A DNA stretch of 64,000 nucleotides from Leeuwenhoekiella sp. (GCA_002708845.1 PAPI01000015.1:43631-107630), one strand, 5' to 3'; counted from the first letter of the stretch, positions 16,853-27,353 are shown. Program-made: numbers and translations. The notes: a model not told the origin generated them from the letters alone.

Positions 16853-19573
16853 ATGATAAAATTTCTTCAGCAGTATTGGTGTCTGGTTGTGCTTTGGATT
16901 GGGGTCCTGGGGTGCTTTGAGCCTGTACATGCACAGCTCAATCAACTGCAGTATGCCGAAAAGATTTACCTGCAAACCGATGCTGATGTTTACACCTCGG
17001 GAAATCAAATCTGGTTTAAGGCCATTGTTTTGTTGGGTCCCAATCATATACTTTCTAAATCGAGTGGTGTACTTCATGTAGAATTGATCGGTCCCGATCG
17101 CGAAGAGGTAGTCTCCCAGCTCATCAAACTGCAAGATGGAATCGGTGCCGGAAGCATCACTTTAGATCCTGAACTTGCTGAAGGAACCTATTTTCTGCGG
17201 GCTTATACCCGTTGGAATCAGAATTTTGAATCCGATTTTATCTTTCAAAAAACCATCCCCATTTTCAGTCCGCAGGGACAGGTATCGCGAGCCACACGCC
17301 CCTTACAGATTACCCAAAAAAACACTAATGATGACAAAAGCCTTACTGTCCGTTTAGACCCCAAATCGGTTGATAGCCTGCATCGCGGTAAGCTGGATGT
17401 TTTTATCAATCTGGACGGAAAGCACGATACGCTGGCCGTTCGCCAGAAAGAAGGGGACTTTTATGTGCTTGAATATCCATTGGAAACAGATAGCGATGTG
17501 CTCAGCATCAGCTATCGTACTGATTCCGGTAAAAAACAGTACCAAACCATTGCGCTAGATACTTCAAAAATCGATCTACAATTTTTTCCGGAAGGTGGAG
17601 ATTTGATTGCAGGTATTCCAGCACTGGTGGGCTTTAAAGCGGTAGGTTATGACGGTCTGGGACGTCAGGTTTCCGGTACGATTACCGATCAAAACGGAAC
17701 CGAGCTTACTACATTTACAAGCAATGTACTGGGAATGGGCAGTTTTCGCCTAAATTCAAAAAGCGATACACTAAATTATTTTGCAGAGCTACAACGTCAG
17801 GATGGTTCTATTAGAAAAATTCCGTTACCAAAAGTTCAGGCTTCGGGGAGTACCCTTAGTATTCGGAATATGGGAGCGGGATTGCAGGTTCAGGTGTTGT
17901 CCAATCAAATTCCCAATGATACAATCCGGCTGCAGCTCAGCAGTCGCGGTAAGACGTACTATAATTTAAGGGAACCTCTGAATAAGGGATTACTTAGTGC
18001 AATTTTTCCGGGAGCTAAACTTCCGTTTGGTATTCTAGAGATTTCGCTTTTTGACAATCAGAACGTGCAGCTGGCGCGGCGCCTGTATTTTAATGATTTT
18101 GGGATGGCACAACTGAAGCTTGTTGCTAACCAGGATCAGGAGGTCTATGCTCCCCGGGAAGAATTGCACCTGCAGCTAGAGGTTACAGACACTGCCGGGA
18201 ATCCCCGGGCTGCCCATGCTTCGGTTTTGGTACTGGATGAAAAGCAACTGGGTGGACAGGCCGAAAACCGTACAAATATCCTGTCCTATTTTTTACTACA
18301 GTCTGAATTGCGGGGTCACATCGAGCAACCGGGGTATTATTTTGAGGGCGACCGTATACGCACTGCCGATATTGATAAACTGTTGCTTACACAGGGGTGG
18401 GCGCGTTACAAATATGACCACACCGTGACTTCCCGTACATTTTTACCGGAGCCTGTATTAATGCTTTCCGGTACGGTAAGCGCAGCCTTTAACAAAAACA
18501 AGCGCCGGGATGATATAAAACTTACCCTGATGAGTTTTGGCGATGATATCCTGTTTCAGGAACAACACAGTGATAGTCTGGGCCGCTTTAATTTTAATCT
18601 GGATAACCTGAGTGGAGGCTATCAAAATATGGTGCTGCAAACCACCAGTGAGAAAGGAAAAAACAAAGATTACAACCTGAATTTAAAACAAACCAAAAAG
18701 CCAGAAATACGGGTGCAACAGCAGCAGGAATTTGTGATTGCAGACACCACTATTGTAGAGGCCGCCCTTCAAAAGATCGATAAGCAGCGTATACTACGCG
18801 AGGCCATACCCTTTGGAGGCGAGGATATCGCGCTGGATGAAGTTTTGGTAAACAGTTATAAAATGACGCCGAAGCGTCAGGAAGTGGCCGATAAATATGG
18901 AATGCCCGATGAAGTCATAGATGGCAAGGCCATACAGGACAAAGAGGAAAAATGGTCATATGGTCTCTACAGTGTATTGCTCTTCAATTTTCCGGATAAG
19001 ATACGTATTGTTAGAAAAGCGGGTGTGCTTCGGGCAGAGGTGAGTCTTTCAGATACGACTCTGGTACTGGTAGACGGTAAACCTGTTTTAGGCTATAATT
19101 ATGATTTGATTCCCAACTTGCCGGTTAGCGAGGTAGAAAGCTTTGAAATTATTGAAATGGCAAAAAACTTTTCCAGCCTGTATCTGGAAGCCTATCCCAA
19201 TGCGAGTCCGCTGGAGGCCCCTCCCTGGGGTCACGTAATCGCGATTTATACCTATGGCGGCAACGGTCTGTTTGCTGCCGAACGCCCCAAGGGTATACTT
19301 AAGGAACGGGTACAGGTATTTTCAGAACCGGAAGCCTTTTATACGCCGAAATACGAGACGCAGCAGGATTTGAACCGGTCTGAACCGGATTTAAGGAGCA
19401 CCCTGTATTGGGAACCAGATCTGCAAATCGACGAAAACGGCAAAGCAGCTGTTGAGTTTTATAACCCCGATAATACCGGGACAATGTTGCTTTATATCGA
19501 AGCTGTTTCCCCTCAGGGAGAGTTGGGGTATAGCTTAAAGCGCTATCAAATACTGGAGGAGGAGGATCCTTAA
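16853..19573 (+). CDS. MG2-type macroglobulin-like envelope protein with degenerate TonB-plug segment
   Basis: 906 residues from the ATG at 16853, chosen because it gives a signal peptide (hydrophobic core CLVVLWIGVLG, end EPVHAQ). Early MG1/MG2 phrases are YLQTDADVYTSGNQIWFKA and EGTYFLRAYTRW; several beta modules follow. Near the C-terminus is a plug-like stretch (LDEVLVNSYK, LVLVDGKPVLG, VESFEIIEMAK) that lacks the usual RG-containing core. The protein ends with LYWEPDLQIDENGKAAVEFY, exactly the point where its larger paralog encoded at 22764 goes on into the thioester domain, so it is a short, thioester-less version. Such proteins are common in Bacteroidota and poorly characterised. Confidence 0.8.
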   Translation: MIKFLQQYWCLVVLWIGVLGCFEPVHAQLNQLQYAEKIYLQTDADVYTSGNQIWFKAIVLLGPNHILSKSSGVLHVELIGPDREEVVSQLIKLQDGIGAGSITLDPELAEGTYFLRAYTRWNQNFESDFIFQKTIPIFSPQGQVSRATRPLQITQKNTNDDKSLTVRLDPKSVDSLHRGKLDVFINLDGKHDTLAVRQKEGDFYVLEYPLETDSDVLSISYRTDSGKKQYQTIALDTSKIDLQFFPEGGDLIAGIPALVGFKAVGYDGLGRQVSGTITDQNGTELTTFTSNVLGMGSFRLNSKSDTLNYFAELQRQDGSIRKIPLPKVQASGSTLSIRNMGAGLQVQVLSNQIPNDTIRLQLSSRGKTYYNLREPLNKGLLSAIFPGAKLPFGILEISLFDNQNVQLARRLYFNDFGMAQLKLVANQDQEVYAPREELHLQLEVTDTAGNPRAAHASVLVLDEKQLGGQAENRTNILSYFLLQSELRGHIEQPGYYFEGDRIRTADIDKLLLTQGWARYKYDHTVTSRTFLPEPVLMLSGTVSAAFNKNKRRDDIKLTLMSFGDDILFQEQHSDSLGRFNFNLDNLSGGYQNMVLQTTSEKGKNKDYNLNLKQTKKPEIRVQQQQEFVIADTTIVEAALQKIDKQRILREAIPFGGEDIALDEVLVNSYKMTPKRQEVADKYGMPDEVIDGKAIQDKEEKWSYGLYSVLLFNFPDKIRIVRKAGVLRAEVSLSDTTLVLVDGKPVLGYNYDLIPNLPVSEVESFEIIEMAKNFSSLYLEAYPNASPLEAPPWGHVIAIYTYGGNGLFAAERPKGILKERVQVFSEPEAFYTPKYETQQDLNRSEPDLRSTLYWEPDLQIDENGKAAVEFYNPDNTGTMLLYIEAVSPQGELGYSLKRYQILEEEDP

Positions 19574-19588
19574 TTAGTGGGCAGTTGC

Positions 19589-19748
19589 AGTGGGTAGTAA
19601 TTCGGATTCTAAATTTACTATTTGAGAACAGAGAACAGAGAACAGAGAACAGAGAACAGAGAACAGAGAAATCGCAAGCTTGAATCATTCTGGTTACAAG
19701 TGAGAAGTGAGACTTTAGAAGTGAGTAGGCAGTCGCTGTTGGCAGTGG
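19589..19748. repeat. mosaic intergenic element with six GAGAACA heptamers
   Basis: Six perfect 7-base units GAGAACA at 19624-19665 are preceded by the linker TTCGGATTCTAAATTTACT and followed by AATCGCAAGCTTGAATCATT, then a short GTGAGAA stretch and GCAGTCGCTGTTGGCAGT. The same order of parts occurs at 27373, and with other flanks at 45744 and 50500. Confidence 0.8.
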
Positions 19749-19764
19749 TGCCTATTCAAGGTTT

Positions 19765-19847
19765 TTACCTTTTCAGCGTAAAGTGGTTTTTGTAAATACG
19801 ACCGTCTCCCCCAAGTCTACGTGAAACCAGTAATCGTCTGAAGGTAA
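19765..19847 (-). pseudogene. frameshifted remnant of a type B T9SS C-terminal domain gene
   Basis: The minus strand encodes LPSDDYWFHVDLG, identical to the tail of the 27579 protein. Two extra G in a G-run then break the frame; after correction the rest reads as the same RIYKNHFTLKR ending. Homology stops beyond 19850, so only the last 27 or so codons survive. The flanking repeat DNA is also shared with the 27465-27578 region, which points to a segmental duplication followed by loss of the gene body. Confidence 0.85.
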
Positions 19848-19956
19848 AGTTTAGTCTATAATCTCATACGAATGCTTCCTATTTAGCTAGGGATGTTAAT
19901 ATTTTTTACTATTTTTTCATCTTTAAGACCTTCCCTAGAGTCTGTAAGCTCATTCC

Positions 19957-22764
19957 ATGATATATTTAAAATACCTGCTTAGCCTGTTGCTGCTGGTGGC
20001 TGCATCGGGTAATGCACAGGAGGGGGTGCTCAAAGGAACACTTCTGGATGATGAGGGTTTACCCTTGCCTGGCGCAAATGTACAGGTGAAAGGAACCCCC
20101 AGAGGAGTACAAACCGATTTTGATGGCGTCTATGCGATTCCCTGTGAGGTCGGGGATACGCTTGTCATTACCTACGTGGGTTATGCTACGCGCGAAGTAC
20201 TGGTGACCCCGGCCATGTTTAATACCGGTGATGTTAAACTAAACCAACTTAGAAAGGCTGTACAACCCATTAGGAGTAGCGCGTATGAGCAGGCTATCAG
20301 GCAAAACAATCCCTCTTTTCACGGGATTCCCGATTTGAATTCCTCTTCATTAACCTACACCGTTAACCGGAAGTATTTAAATGTCAATCGCATCAAAGCT
20401 ATTAGTACCCGCGATAGTGTGGTAAAGCTGATAACCTTTGCAGATGATGCTTTTTTTGAAATAGGGGTGAGTCAGCGTTCCGGGTTACAATATGTGCCCG
20501 ATCGTAACCTGCCGCAAACCCAAAATCGTTATGCCCAGGGGCGCTCGGTTGATGGCAGTCTGACTTACAGGGGGCCGGAGACGGGTGAACTTTTCAGTTA
20601 CGGGCCTTTACTCAGCACGCTTGAATATGATGAAAGTACCTATCTCTACGATCGCAACGGCAGACCGGTTGCTGCAGGTGAGGGTTCCGGAATGCCCGTC
20701 AGGCCTTATTCAAACTCGATTTTCAATACCGGCTTTAATACCGCTACGTCTGTACAATTAGGTATTTACTACGATATTCACAAACTGCATTTCGATTTTG
20801 CCAATGGGAGGCAACGGGATCTTTTTGATCAGGATAAGCAAATCTATAACCGCTTTAATTTAGGGTATCAAAAAATCAATTCGTTGTTTAATTATTCCCT
20901 ACAGGCAGCTTACAGTAACTCAAGTACCGGAAATGCAAACCTCAATGCCCTTCACAACCAGATTTACTACAGCAATCTGATTACTCCGCCTACTTTTTCA
21001 AACACTCAGGGTATTCGGTTTGATAATAGTATGCAGCGTAGCTTTAACCCGGGCAATTACAATAATCCCTACTGGTTATTGCAAACCAATCAAAATCAAA
21101 TTACTCAGGATGCTCTGAGTTTGCAGGGAACCGGTAGCTATTCCGGTGAAAAATTTAAACTGACATTCAAAGCGCATTATGACCGAGCCAGCGAAACACA
21201 GGAGGTAAATCTCCCTCCCGGTACGGCCGGGTTTGCAACAGGTTTGCGTACTCAAAAGGATTTTAAAAGCCAAAACCTGAATACCGAAGCAAAAGCAGCC
21301 TGGACGAATCTGTATATCACCGATTTCTTAAATTTTAGTCCTTCGTCAACCCTACAATATGACAACAGTGTATTGGATTTTGAGTTTCTGGAAACAGGCA
21401 GCATTTCTAATAAGCGTAAGGAAGAACCTTCCAAGTCAACCGTGCAAATGCTCAATTCTCTGAGAGCTGATGCCGATTTCTACGATTTTAATTTGAGCCT
21501 TAATCTACAGCAGAAGTTTTTTACCAGTTCTTTGCAGGGAAGCGCGTGGTGGCTGCCCGATCTTATTTTAAAAGCAGATCTGGGAGGGCTATTTTACAGC
21601 GACTTTTTAAGGCAACTCCACTTTACGGCAGCCTACAGCAACAACGTGGGGGATCTCTCGCTGTATTACTCCAATTACGGGTACAACAGTCTTAATCTTC
21701 GGGTCGCAGAAAGTCAGCAGTACACCACCAATGCCGATTTGTTTAATAATTCGGCTTTAAAACTTGAGACTATTACCGGCTTCGATTTTAGCCTTGAAGC
21801 CTCGTTGTGGTCTCAGGTACAGGTTAATCTGAGTTATTACCGTACAAAGACTGATAACGCCATATTTCCTGTTTATGAAAATAACAGCTGGCAACTTGAT
21901 AATGTTGCGAGCCTGCGCGATGCGGGATTTGAAGCAAGTATAGAACTGGATACCTATCACTATTCGGACAAAAGGGAGTTCAGGTATACCACGGCTTTGA
22001 GCTTTAGTACACACAATCCTCTTGTGCTTGGCTTAGGCAGATCTCTTGCCGGAAGATTACCCATTGCCGGTTTTGAAGAGATTTCCCAAAATTTAATACC
22101 CGGTAAACCTGTAGGCGTATTGTATGGTTCTGCTTATTTACGGGACGAGCAGGGCAACCGGCTTATAGCTGCTGACGGGTTTCCTATACTGGATTCTGAA
22201 CCTCAGATTCTGGGAGATCCCATACCTGACTTTAATCTGGGATGGAGTAATACGCTGCGCTATAAACAGTTTCTGCTGAAGTTTAAATTAGACTGGCAAC
22301 AAGGAGGTGAGGTATGGAATGGTACCCAACAGGTTTTAAACTATCTGGGAACCTCAGAGGAGTCTGCACGGGATCAAAATATCAGCAATTATATTTTTGA
22401 CGGGTTAGCTCCTGATGGTACACCCAACACGCAAGCCGTTGCTTTTGCCCCAACCGATGCCCCGGTAACCTCCAATCGCTGGGTGCGCTATGGCTATGCC
22501 GGGATCGCCGAAGCGGCTATTGCCGATGGGAGTTTTCTCAACTTACAAAGCCTGAGCTTTACTTACGATCTTAAACAGGAGACCAGTAACCTATTCAAGG
22601 AGCTTAGTCTGAGCCTGTATGGCAACAATTTATGGAATAGCGCCGGTTTTAAGGGTGCCAATCCGTATAGTAACTTGTTTGGGACTTCTGCCGGAAATGC
22701 CCTCAATTATTTCAATATGCCTTTGGCTTCGGAAGTGGGTATTCATTTAAATTTTAAAATCTAA
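19957..22764 (+). CDS. SusC/RagA-type outer membrane barrel apparently lacking the plug domain
   Basis: 935 residues. A signal peptide ends at about 20 (AASGNAQ). A carboxypeptidase-regulatory-like domain follows (22-95: GTLLDDEGLPLPGANVQVKG, TDFDGVYAIP, VTYVGYATREV-like). In SusC proteins a 110-130 residue plug with VVVTA, RG, VDG and GAAAALYG-type motifs should come next. Here only about 65 unrelated residues (RSSAYEQAIRQNNPSFHGIP onward) lead straight into barrel strands (NRYAQGRSVDGSLTYRGP). The C-terminus is a normal SusC ending (SLYGNNLWNSAGFKGANPYS). The stop overlaps the next start (TAATG); that next protein does contain a plug. No SusD gene is present. Confidence 0.82.
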   Translation: MIYLKYLLSLLLLVAASGNAQEGVLKGTLLDDEGLPLPGANVQVKGTPRGVQTDFDGVYAIPCEVGDTLVITYVGYATREVLVTPAMFNTGDVKLNQLRKAVQPIRSSAYEQAIRQNNPSFHGIPDLNSSSLTYTVNRKYLNVNRIKAISTRDSVVKLITFADDAFFEIGVSQRSGLQYVPDRNLPQTQNRYAQGRSVDGSLTYRGPETGELFSYGPLLSTLEYDESTYLYDRNGRPVAAGEGSGMPVRPYSNSIFNTGFNTATSVQLGIYYDIHKLHFDFANGRQRDLFDQDKQIYNRFNLGYQKINSLFNYSLQAAYSNSSTGNANLNALHNQIYYSNLITPPTFSNTQGIRFDNSMQRSFNPGNYNNPYWLLQTNQNQITQDALSLQGTGSYSGEKFKLTFKAHYDRASETQEVNLPPGTAGFATGLRTQKDFKSQNLNTEAKAAWTNLYITDFLNFSPSSTLQYDNSVLDFEFLETGSISNKRKEEPSKSTVQMLNSLRADADFYDFNLSLNLQQKFFTSSLQGSAWWLPDLILKADLGGLFYSDFLRQLHFTAAYSNNVGDLSLYYSNYGYNSLNLRVAESQQYTTNADLFNNSALKLETITGFDFSLEASLWSQVQVNLSYYRTKTDNAIFPVYENNSWQLDNVASLRDAGFEASIELDTYHYSDKREFRYTTALSFSTHNPLVLGLGRSLAGRLPIAGFEEISQNLIPGKPVGVLYGSAYLRDEQGNRLIAADGFPILDSEPQILGDPIPDFNLGWSNTLRYKQFLLKFKLDWQQGGEVWNGTQQVLNYLGTSEESARDQNISNYIFDGLAPDGTPNTQAVAFAPTDAPVTSNRWVRYGYAGIAEAAIADGSFLNLQSLSFTYDLKQETSNLFKELSLSLYGNNLWNSAGFKGANPYSNLFGTSAGNALNYFNMPLASEVGIHLNFKI

Positions 22765-25700
22765 TGCTTCAGTATAATTCTATTTTCAGGTTGTTTGTTT
22801 TACTGCTAATCTTCGGGATAACAAGGACTGTAAAAGCACAGGAATACCATACGATCGAAAAGATGTATACCCATACTGACCGGCCGTTTTATTTTCCGGG
22901 AGAAACCATTTGGTTTAAAACCTATGCGGTTGATGAAGCAAATATTCCTTCAGCTATAAGTGATGTGGTAGTAACCGAGTTGATTTCGCCATCGGGTGAT
23001 GTGGTACAAACCAAACGTTATTACCTCAATCTGGGCTATGCGTATGGCGAGTTTCGACTAAAGAAGGAATGGGTTGGAGGCCGGTATACGCTACGCAGTT
23101 ACAGCCAGTATATGCGTAATCAGGGCGAGGAATCTTTTTTTACGAAAGAAATCACCGTGCAAAAAGTCGTGGTGCCTCAATTGCTGGTTGAGTTTGAATT
23201 TGATCGGGAAGCTTATGGTAAAGGCAGTAAGGTAAGTGCAGATTATACGCTGGAAGATCTGAACAATAAACCTGTGGCGGGTGCAGATCTCGTAGCCGCT
23301 TTATATCTGGACGGTCAGGTTGTGGCCGAGCAAAAGCTGCAAACCCCCGCAGATGGGAAACAGAAAATAGGCTTTAAGCTTCCTGACGACCTCAATACTG
23401 TGGATGCCGTCGTGGTGGTAAAGGCATCGCATCAGGGGGTTGAAGAATCGATCTCCCGCAGTGTCCCGGTACTGCTTGATAAGCTGGATCTTCAATTTAT
23501 GCCTGAAGGAGGAAAACTGATCTTAGGGAGTGTCAACCGGGTGGCGTTTAAAGCCCTTGATCCCTTTGGGAGACCCGCAGATGTAAGCGGCAGTATTGTA
23601 GATGAGACCGGAAAGACAGTCGTTCCTTTTAGCAGCTTCCATGACGGTATGGGGAGTATACTTTTAAACCCTGCTACAGGAAAGCGTTATTTTGCACAGG
23701 TCAAAAAGCCTTTTGAGTCTGATTCCCTTTATGAGTTACCGAAAACGGAGCTTATGGGAGCCAAATTGAGTAGGGTAAAACAGGAGCACGAAAACCTGAT
23801 TTTCGACGTATATACAACGGCTAAATTTAAAGGTCAAATCGTTTTAACAACAGCAGACCAGCAAGATTTGGATACAAAAGCTATCGTTGTAGAAGAAGGT
23901 ACAACTTCCCTGAGCATTCCCATTACTAATTATGCCCGGGGGATTGTAAAACTGCAATTACAGGATCGCTTAGGAATGTTTTTGAGTGAACGGCTGGTGT
24001 TTATCAATCCCCGAAACGGTCTGCACATCCAATTAAAACCCGATAAAGAGCAGTATTTGCCCAGAGAACCGGTCAATCTGGAGATCCTTACAAAAGATGC
24101 TGCGGGCAAGCCCCTGAGCACCAACCTTTCGGTGGCGGTTGTTGATAATGCCCTGTTTACCCTGGGCGATGATAAACAGGATCGTATAGACAGTTATTTG
24201 TTGATGAGCAGTGAACTCAACGGACGTATTCATGAGCCCGCTTTCTATTTTGATGAAAAAGAACCCAAACGATTTGATGCCCTTGATTTGATCATGCTTA
24301 CACACGGCTGGCGCGATTATCTCCAAAACCCCGTGCCACTGGGAAAAGCACTTACCTATAATCCGGAGCGCAGGGATATTGTATACGGCCGTATTGAAAA
24401 CAGCCGGGGAGAACCTGTAGCAGCAAACATATTGGTTCTCGATCAGCAGGGTAAAAAAATACTTACGTTTAAAACAGATCCCGAAGGGAATTTTCAGTTT
24501 AAGCCGGGCACTGTTACCTCCTATGTGGTAGCCGCGTATACGGATGACCGCAAGGTACTGCGTATTCATCTGGATGAAACCATGGAGCAGAAATACGGGA
24601 ACGCCGGTTTTAATTTCAACAGAAACCGACCTGAAAAACCGACTCCCGAGGTTCAACTGAATGAGCCGGTATCGCCTTTAGCCAAACCTATTCAGGAGCG
24701 AGCTTTAGACCTAAGTCTGGCTGACGATAAGTCCGCACTTGATGAAGTTGTAGTCGTAGGTTATGGTGTATATGAGCGGGCCAGCGCGACCGGAGTTGTA
24801 CAGGTTGTTAATCGTGAAGAGCTCAATGGAGCAACCGGTAGTGTGGCGCAGGTATTGCAGGGCCGTGTTGCGGGCATAAAAATTAAGAAGGCTAACGGAG
24901 CAGCAGATACTCAGGTTAGCATACGTGGTACAGCCAGTATACGGGGAGATAACAATCCATTAATCATCATTGATGGGATTCCCGTTAATTCAGGGGCAGG
25001 GCCTGATGATTTTAATCTATCCCAACTGGATGCAGCACAAATTGAAGGGATAAGCGTGGTAAAAGGGGCAGCAGCTACTGCGCTTTACGGTACCCGGGGC
25101 GCAAACGGGGTGATCCTGATCACTACCAAAAATCAGAATTACGGGAATAACAAAACCCTGTTTTCCCAGAAGTATAAAAACTATGCCGTTACGCAGGTTT
25201 ATAACAGCGGTAGTGCTGTAGAACTCGATCAGCCTGCCCGGTTTTATATACCGGTATATGATCAGAAAGATCAACCGGAAGCGCGTACTGATTTTAGAAA
25301 AACCCTGTATTGGAATCCGGTAGTTCAAACCGATGCCGCCGGTAAGGCCCGTCTTCGTTTTTACAATTCAGACGCCCTGACTTCGTTTAATGTTATTGCC
25401 GAAGGTGTTGCCGCTACAGGCACGGTAGGGCATTCTGAACACGCGTACAGCGTTTCAAAACCCCTGAGAATCGATGTTAAATTACAGGCCTATGCGAGTA
25501 TAGGTGATACCCTGCAGATCCCACTGCGCATAAGTAATGAAAGTTCCAAATCGGAAACACTAAACCTGGACCTTCAGTTTACCGAAGAATTGTCATTGCT
25601 TCATGCTGCAGCAGTACCTAAACAACTCGTGCTTGCGGGAAATTCTTTTGAGGTGATTGAACTCCAGATCGTGCCTCTTAAAGCCAGTGCTTCGGTCACA

Positions 25701-27353
25701 TTTCAGGCTTCAGTAACGGGGGAAAGCAATTCAGACGCTTTTGTAGAACAAATCACTGTAGTTAGTCCGTATTTTCCTGTGGAGACCAGTATAAGTGATA
25801 GTCAAAATGGGGACTATCGTTTTGATATTGTAAATGCGGTACCGGGAAGTGTTGAAGCAGACTTCAGGCTGTATGTTGATGTAGTGGGAGATGCAATGAA
25901 TGGCATTGCCGGTATGATTCGCAAACCCTATGGGTGTTTTGAACAAACTTCTTCAGCTACTTATCCCAATATCATGGTACTTCAATATTTAAAAGCTACT
26001 GGGAAATCTAATCCAGATGTTGAAAAGCAGGCGCTTGAGTACATCGATCAGGGTTATAAGCGCTTAATCAGTTTTGAAACCAGGGAAGGCGGTTTTGAAT
26101 GGTTTGGTAAAACACCGCCCCACCAGACCTTAACCGCTTTCGGAATTCTGGAGTTTACTGAAATGAAAGCGGTCTATCCCGGCGTAAGTGAAGCCTTAAT
26201 AGATCGCACGCTTAAATGGTTACTGGACCAGCGGGATGGTCAGGGTGGTTTTTACAAAAGTAAAAAAGGCTATGATAGTTTTGCGAGTTCGCCGCCCTTA
26301 GTAGCCAACGCCTATATTGTTTATGCCCTGAGCGAAGTAGGCGTAACTACTGAAATCACTTTGGAATACGAGCAGGCATTGAAAGAGGCCTTAAGCTCTA
26401 AAGATGCCTATCAACTGGCTTTAATGGCTCTGGCAGCGCATAATTTTAAAGACGATAAAAGCTACAATCAACTTTTAGGTTTACTGACTGAACAATACGC
26501 GCGTACCGGTTTTGAATGGAATACCGATGCCACCATCACGCGTTCTTATGGCAATGCCAAATATTTAGAGACTACAGCTTTTGTGATTCTGGCGGCATTA
26601 CGTGAACATAGAGCTATAGATCTGGTTGCAGCGGGGGTACAGTATCTTGTGAAAAACAGAAAACGGGGAACCTTTGGCAATACACAAACCACGGTAATGT
26701 GTTTAAAGGCATTGATTCATTATAATCAGGTACAAACCGCAAAAGCGTTACAGTCTGAATCCTGGGTTAGCCTGAAGCTCAATGAACACGAACTCGATTT
26801 AAAACAGGTTGCCCTTAAAAACGGAATAATACGGTTAGACAGTCTTCAAAGCTACCTTAAACCCGGAAGAAATGCATTTAGCGTTTTGTTTTCAGATGCT
26901 GGGCAGACCTACCCATTTACGCTGAATTGTTCCTGGAAGAGTAGTTTGCCAAAAAATGCTGATGAAACCCCGGTAGTACTTAAAACCCAAATGAGCGAGG
27001 CATTCGTGAAAAAAGGAGATTTAGCCCGTTTGCAGGTTGAGGTACAGAATACAGATCCAATCGGAAAAGGGATGATTACTGCCATTGTCGGTATCCCATC
27101 CGGAGCTTCTGTGCAGCCTTACCAGCTCAAAGAATTGATGGAAGAGGAACAAATCGCTTATTACGAAGTTGTTGAAAACTATGTGGTTTTATACTGGCGC
27201 TCCATCGAATCTTCCGGAGTAAAACGCGTTAATCTAGATCTTAAAACCGATGTGGCCGGCAGGTATACTGCTCCGGCAAGTACGGTATATCCCTATTATG
27301 GAGAAGAATTCAAATTTTGGACCAGGGGTGTTGAATTACATATTGAAAATTAG
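22764..27353 (+). CDS. thioester alpha-2-macroglobulin-like protein with an internal TonB plug
   Basis: 1529 residues. A signal peptide is followed by MG-type modules (THTDRPFYFPGETIWFKTY). At about 660-790 sits a complete SusC-style plug: DEVVVVGYGVY, a QVLQGRVAGI turn, VSIRGTASIRG, PLIIIDGIPV, and VVKGAAATALYGTRGANGV. An A2M domain (RKTLYWNPVVQTDAAGKAR) follows. The thioester domain has YGCFEQTSS with Cys1058 and Gln1061, matching the C-x-E-Q rule (CGEQ in animals, CLEQ in E. coli). Alpha/alpha-toroid repeats and a receptor-like C-terminal domain follow. A2M proteins trap proteases through the thioester; the plug suggests contact with a TonB barrel. It is translationally coupled to the plug-less barrel gene upstream. 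Confidence 0.85.
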   Translation: MLQYNSIFRLFVLLLIFGITRTVKAQEYHTIEKMYTHTDRPFYFPGETIWFKTYAVDEANIPSAISDVVVTELISPSGDVVQTKRYYLNLGYAYGEFRLKKEWVGGRYTLRSYSQYMRNQGEESFFTKEITVQKVVVPQLLVEFEFDREAYGKGSKVSADYTLEDLNNKPVAGADLVAALYLDGQVVAEQKLQTPADGKQKIGFKLPDDLNTVDAVVVVKASHQGVEESISRSVPVLLDKLDLQFMPEGGKLILGSVNRVAFKALDPFGRPADVSGSIVDETGKTVVPFSSFHDGMGSILLNPATGKRYFAQVKKPFESDSLYELPKTELMGAKLSRVKQEHENLIFDVYTTAKFKGQIVLTTADQQDLDTKAIVVEEGTTSLSIPITNYARGIVKLQLQDRLGMFLSERLVFINPRNGLHIQLKPDKEQYLPREPVNLEILTKDAAGKPLSTNLSVAVVDNALFTLGDDKQDRIDSYLLMSSELNGRIHEPAFYFDEKEPKRFDALDLIMLTHGWRDYLQNPVPLGKALTYNPERRDIVYGRIENSRGEPVAANILVLDQQGKKILTFKTDPEGNFQFKPGTVTSYVVAAYTDDRKVLRIHLDETMEQKYGNAGFNFNRNRPEKPTPEVQLNEPVSPLAKPIQERALDLSLADDKSALDEVVVVGYGVYERASATGVVQVVNREELNGATGSVAQVLQGRVAGIKIKKANGAADTQVSIRGTASIRGDNNPLIIIDGIPVNSGAGPDDFNLSQLDAAQIEGISVVKGAAATALYGTRGANGVILITTKNQNYGNNKTLFSQKYKNYAVTQVYNSGSAVELDQPARFYIPVYDQKDQPEARTDFRKTLYWNPVVQTDAAGKARLRFYNSDALTSFNVIAEGVAATGTVGHSEHAYSVSKPLRIDVKLQAYASIGDTLQIPLRISNESSKSETLNLDLQFTEELSLLHAAAVPKQLVLAGNSFEVIELQIVPLKASASVTFQASVTGESNSDAFVEQITVVSPYFPVETSISDSQNGDYRFDIVNAVPGSVEADFRLYVDVVGDAMNGIAGMIRKPYGCFEQTSSATYPNIMVLQYLKATGKSNPDVEKQALEYIDQGYKRLISFETREGGFEWFGKTPPHQTLTAFGILEFTEMKAVYPGVSEALIDRTLKWLLDQRDGQGGFYKSKKGYDSFASSPPLVANAYIVYALSEVGVTTEITLEYEQALKEALSSKDAYQLALMALAAHNFKDDKSYNQLLGLLTEQYARTGFEWNTDATITRSYGNAKYLETTAFVILAALREHRAIDLVAAGVQYLVKNRKRGTFGNTQTTVMCLKALIHYNQVQTAKALQSESWVSLKLNEHELDLKQVALKNGIIRLDSLQSYLKPGRNAFSVLFSDAGQTYPFTLNCSWKSSLPKNADETPVVLKTQMSEAFVKKGDLARLQVEVQNTDPIGKGMITAIVGIPSGASVQPYQLKELMEEEQIAYYEVVENYVVLYWRSIESSGVKRVNLDLKTDVAGRYTAPASTVYPYYGEEFKFWTRGVELHIEN

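Noticed and set aside
24033-24656. 207-codon open frame opposite the macroglobulin gene
   Set aside because: It lies wholly antisense to a well-supported coding region, has no family resemblance, and looks like a shadow frame.
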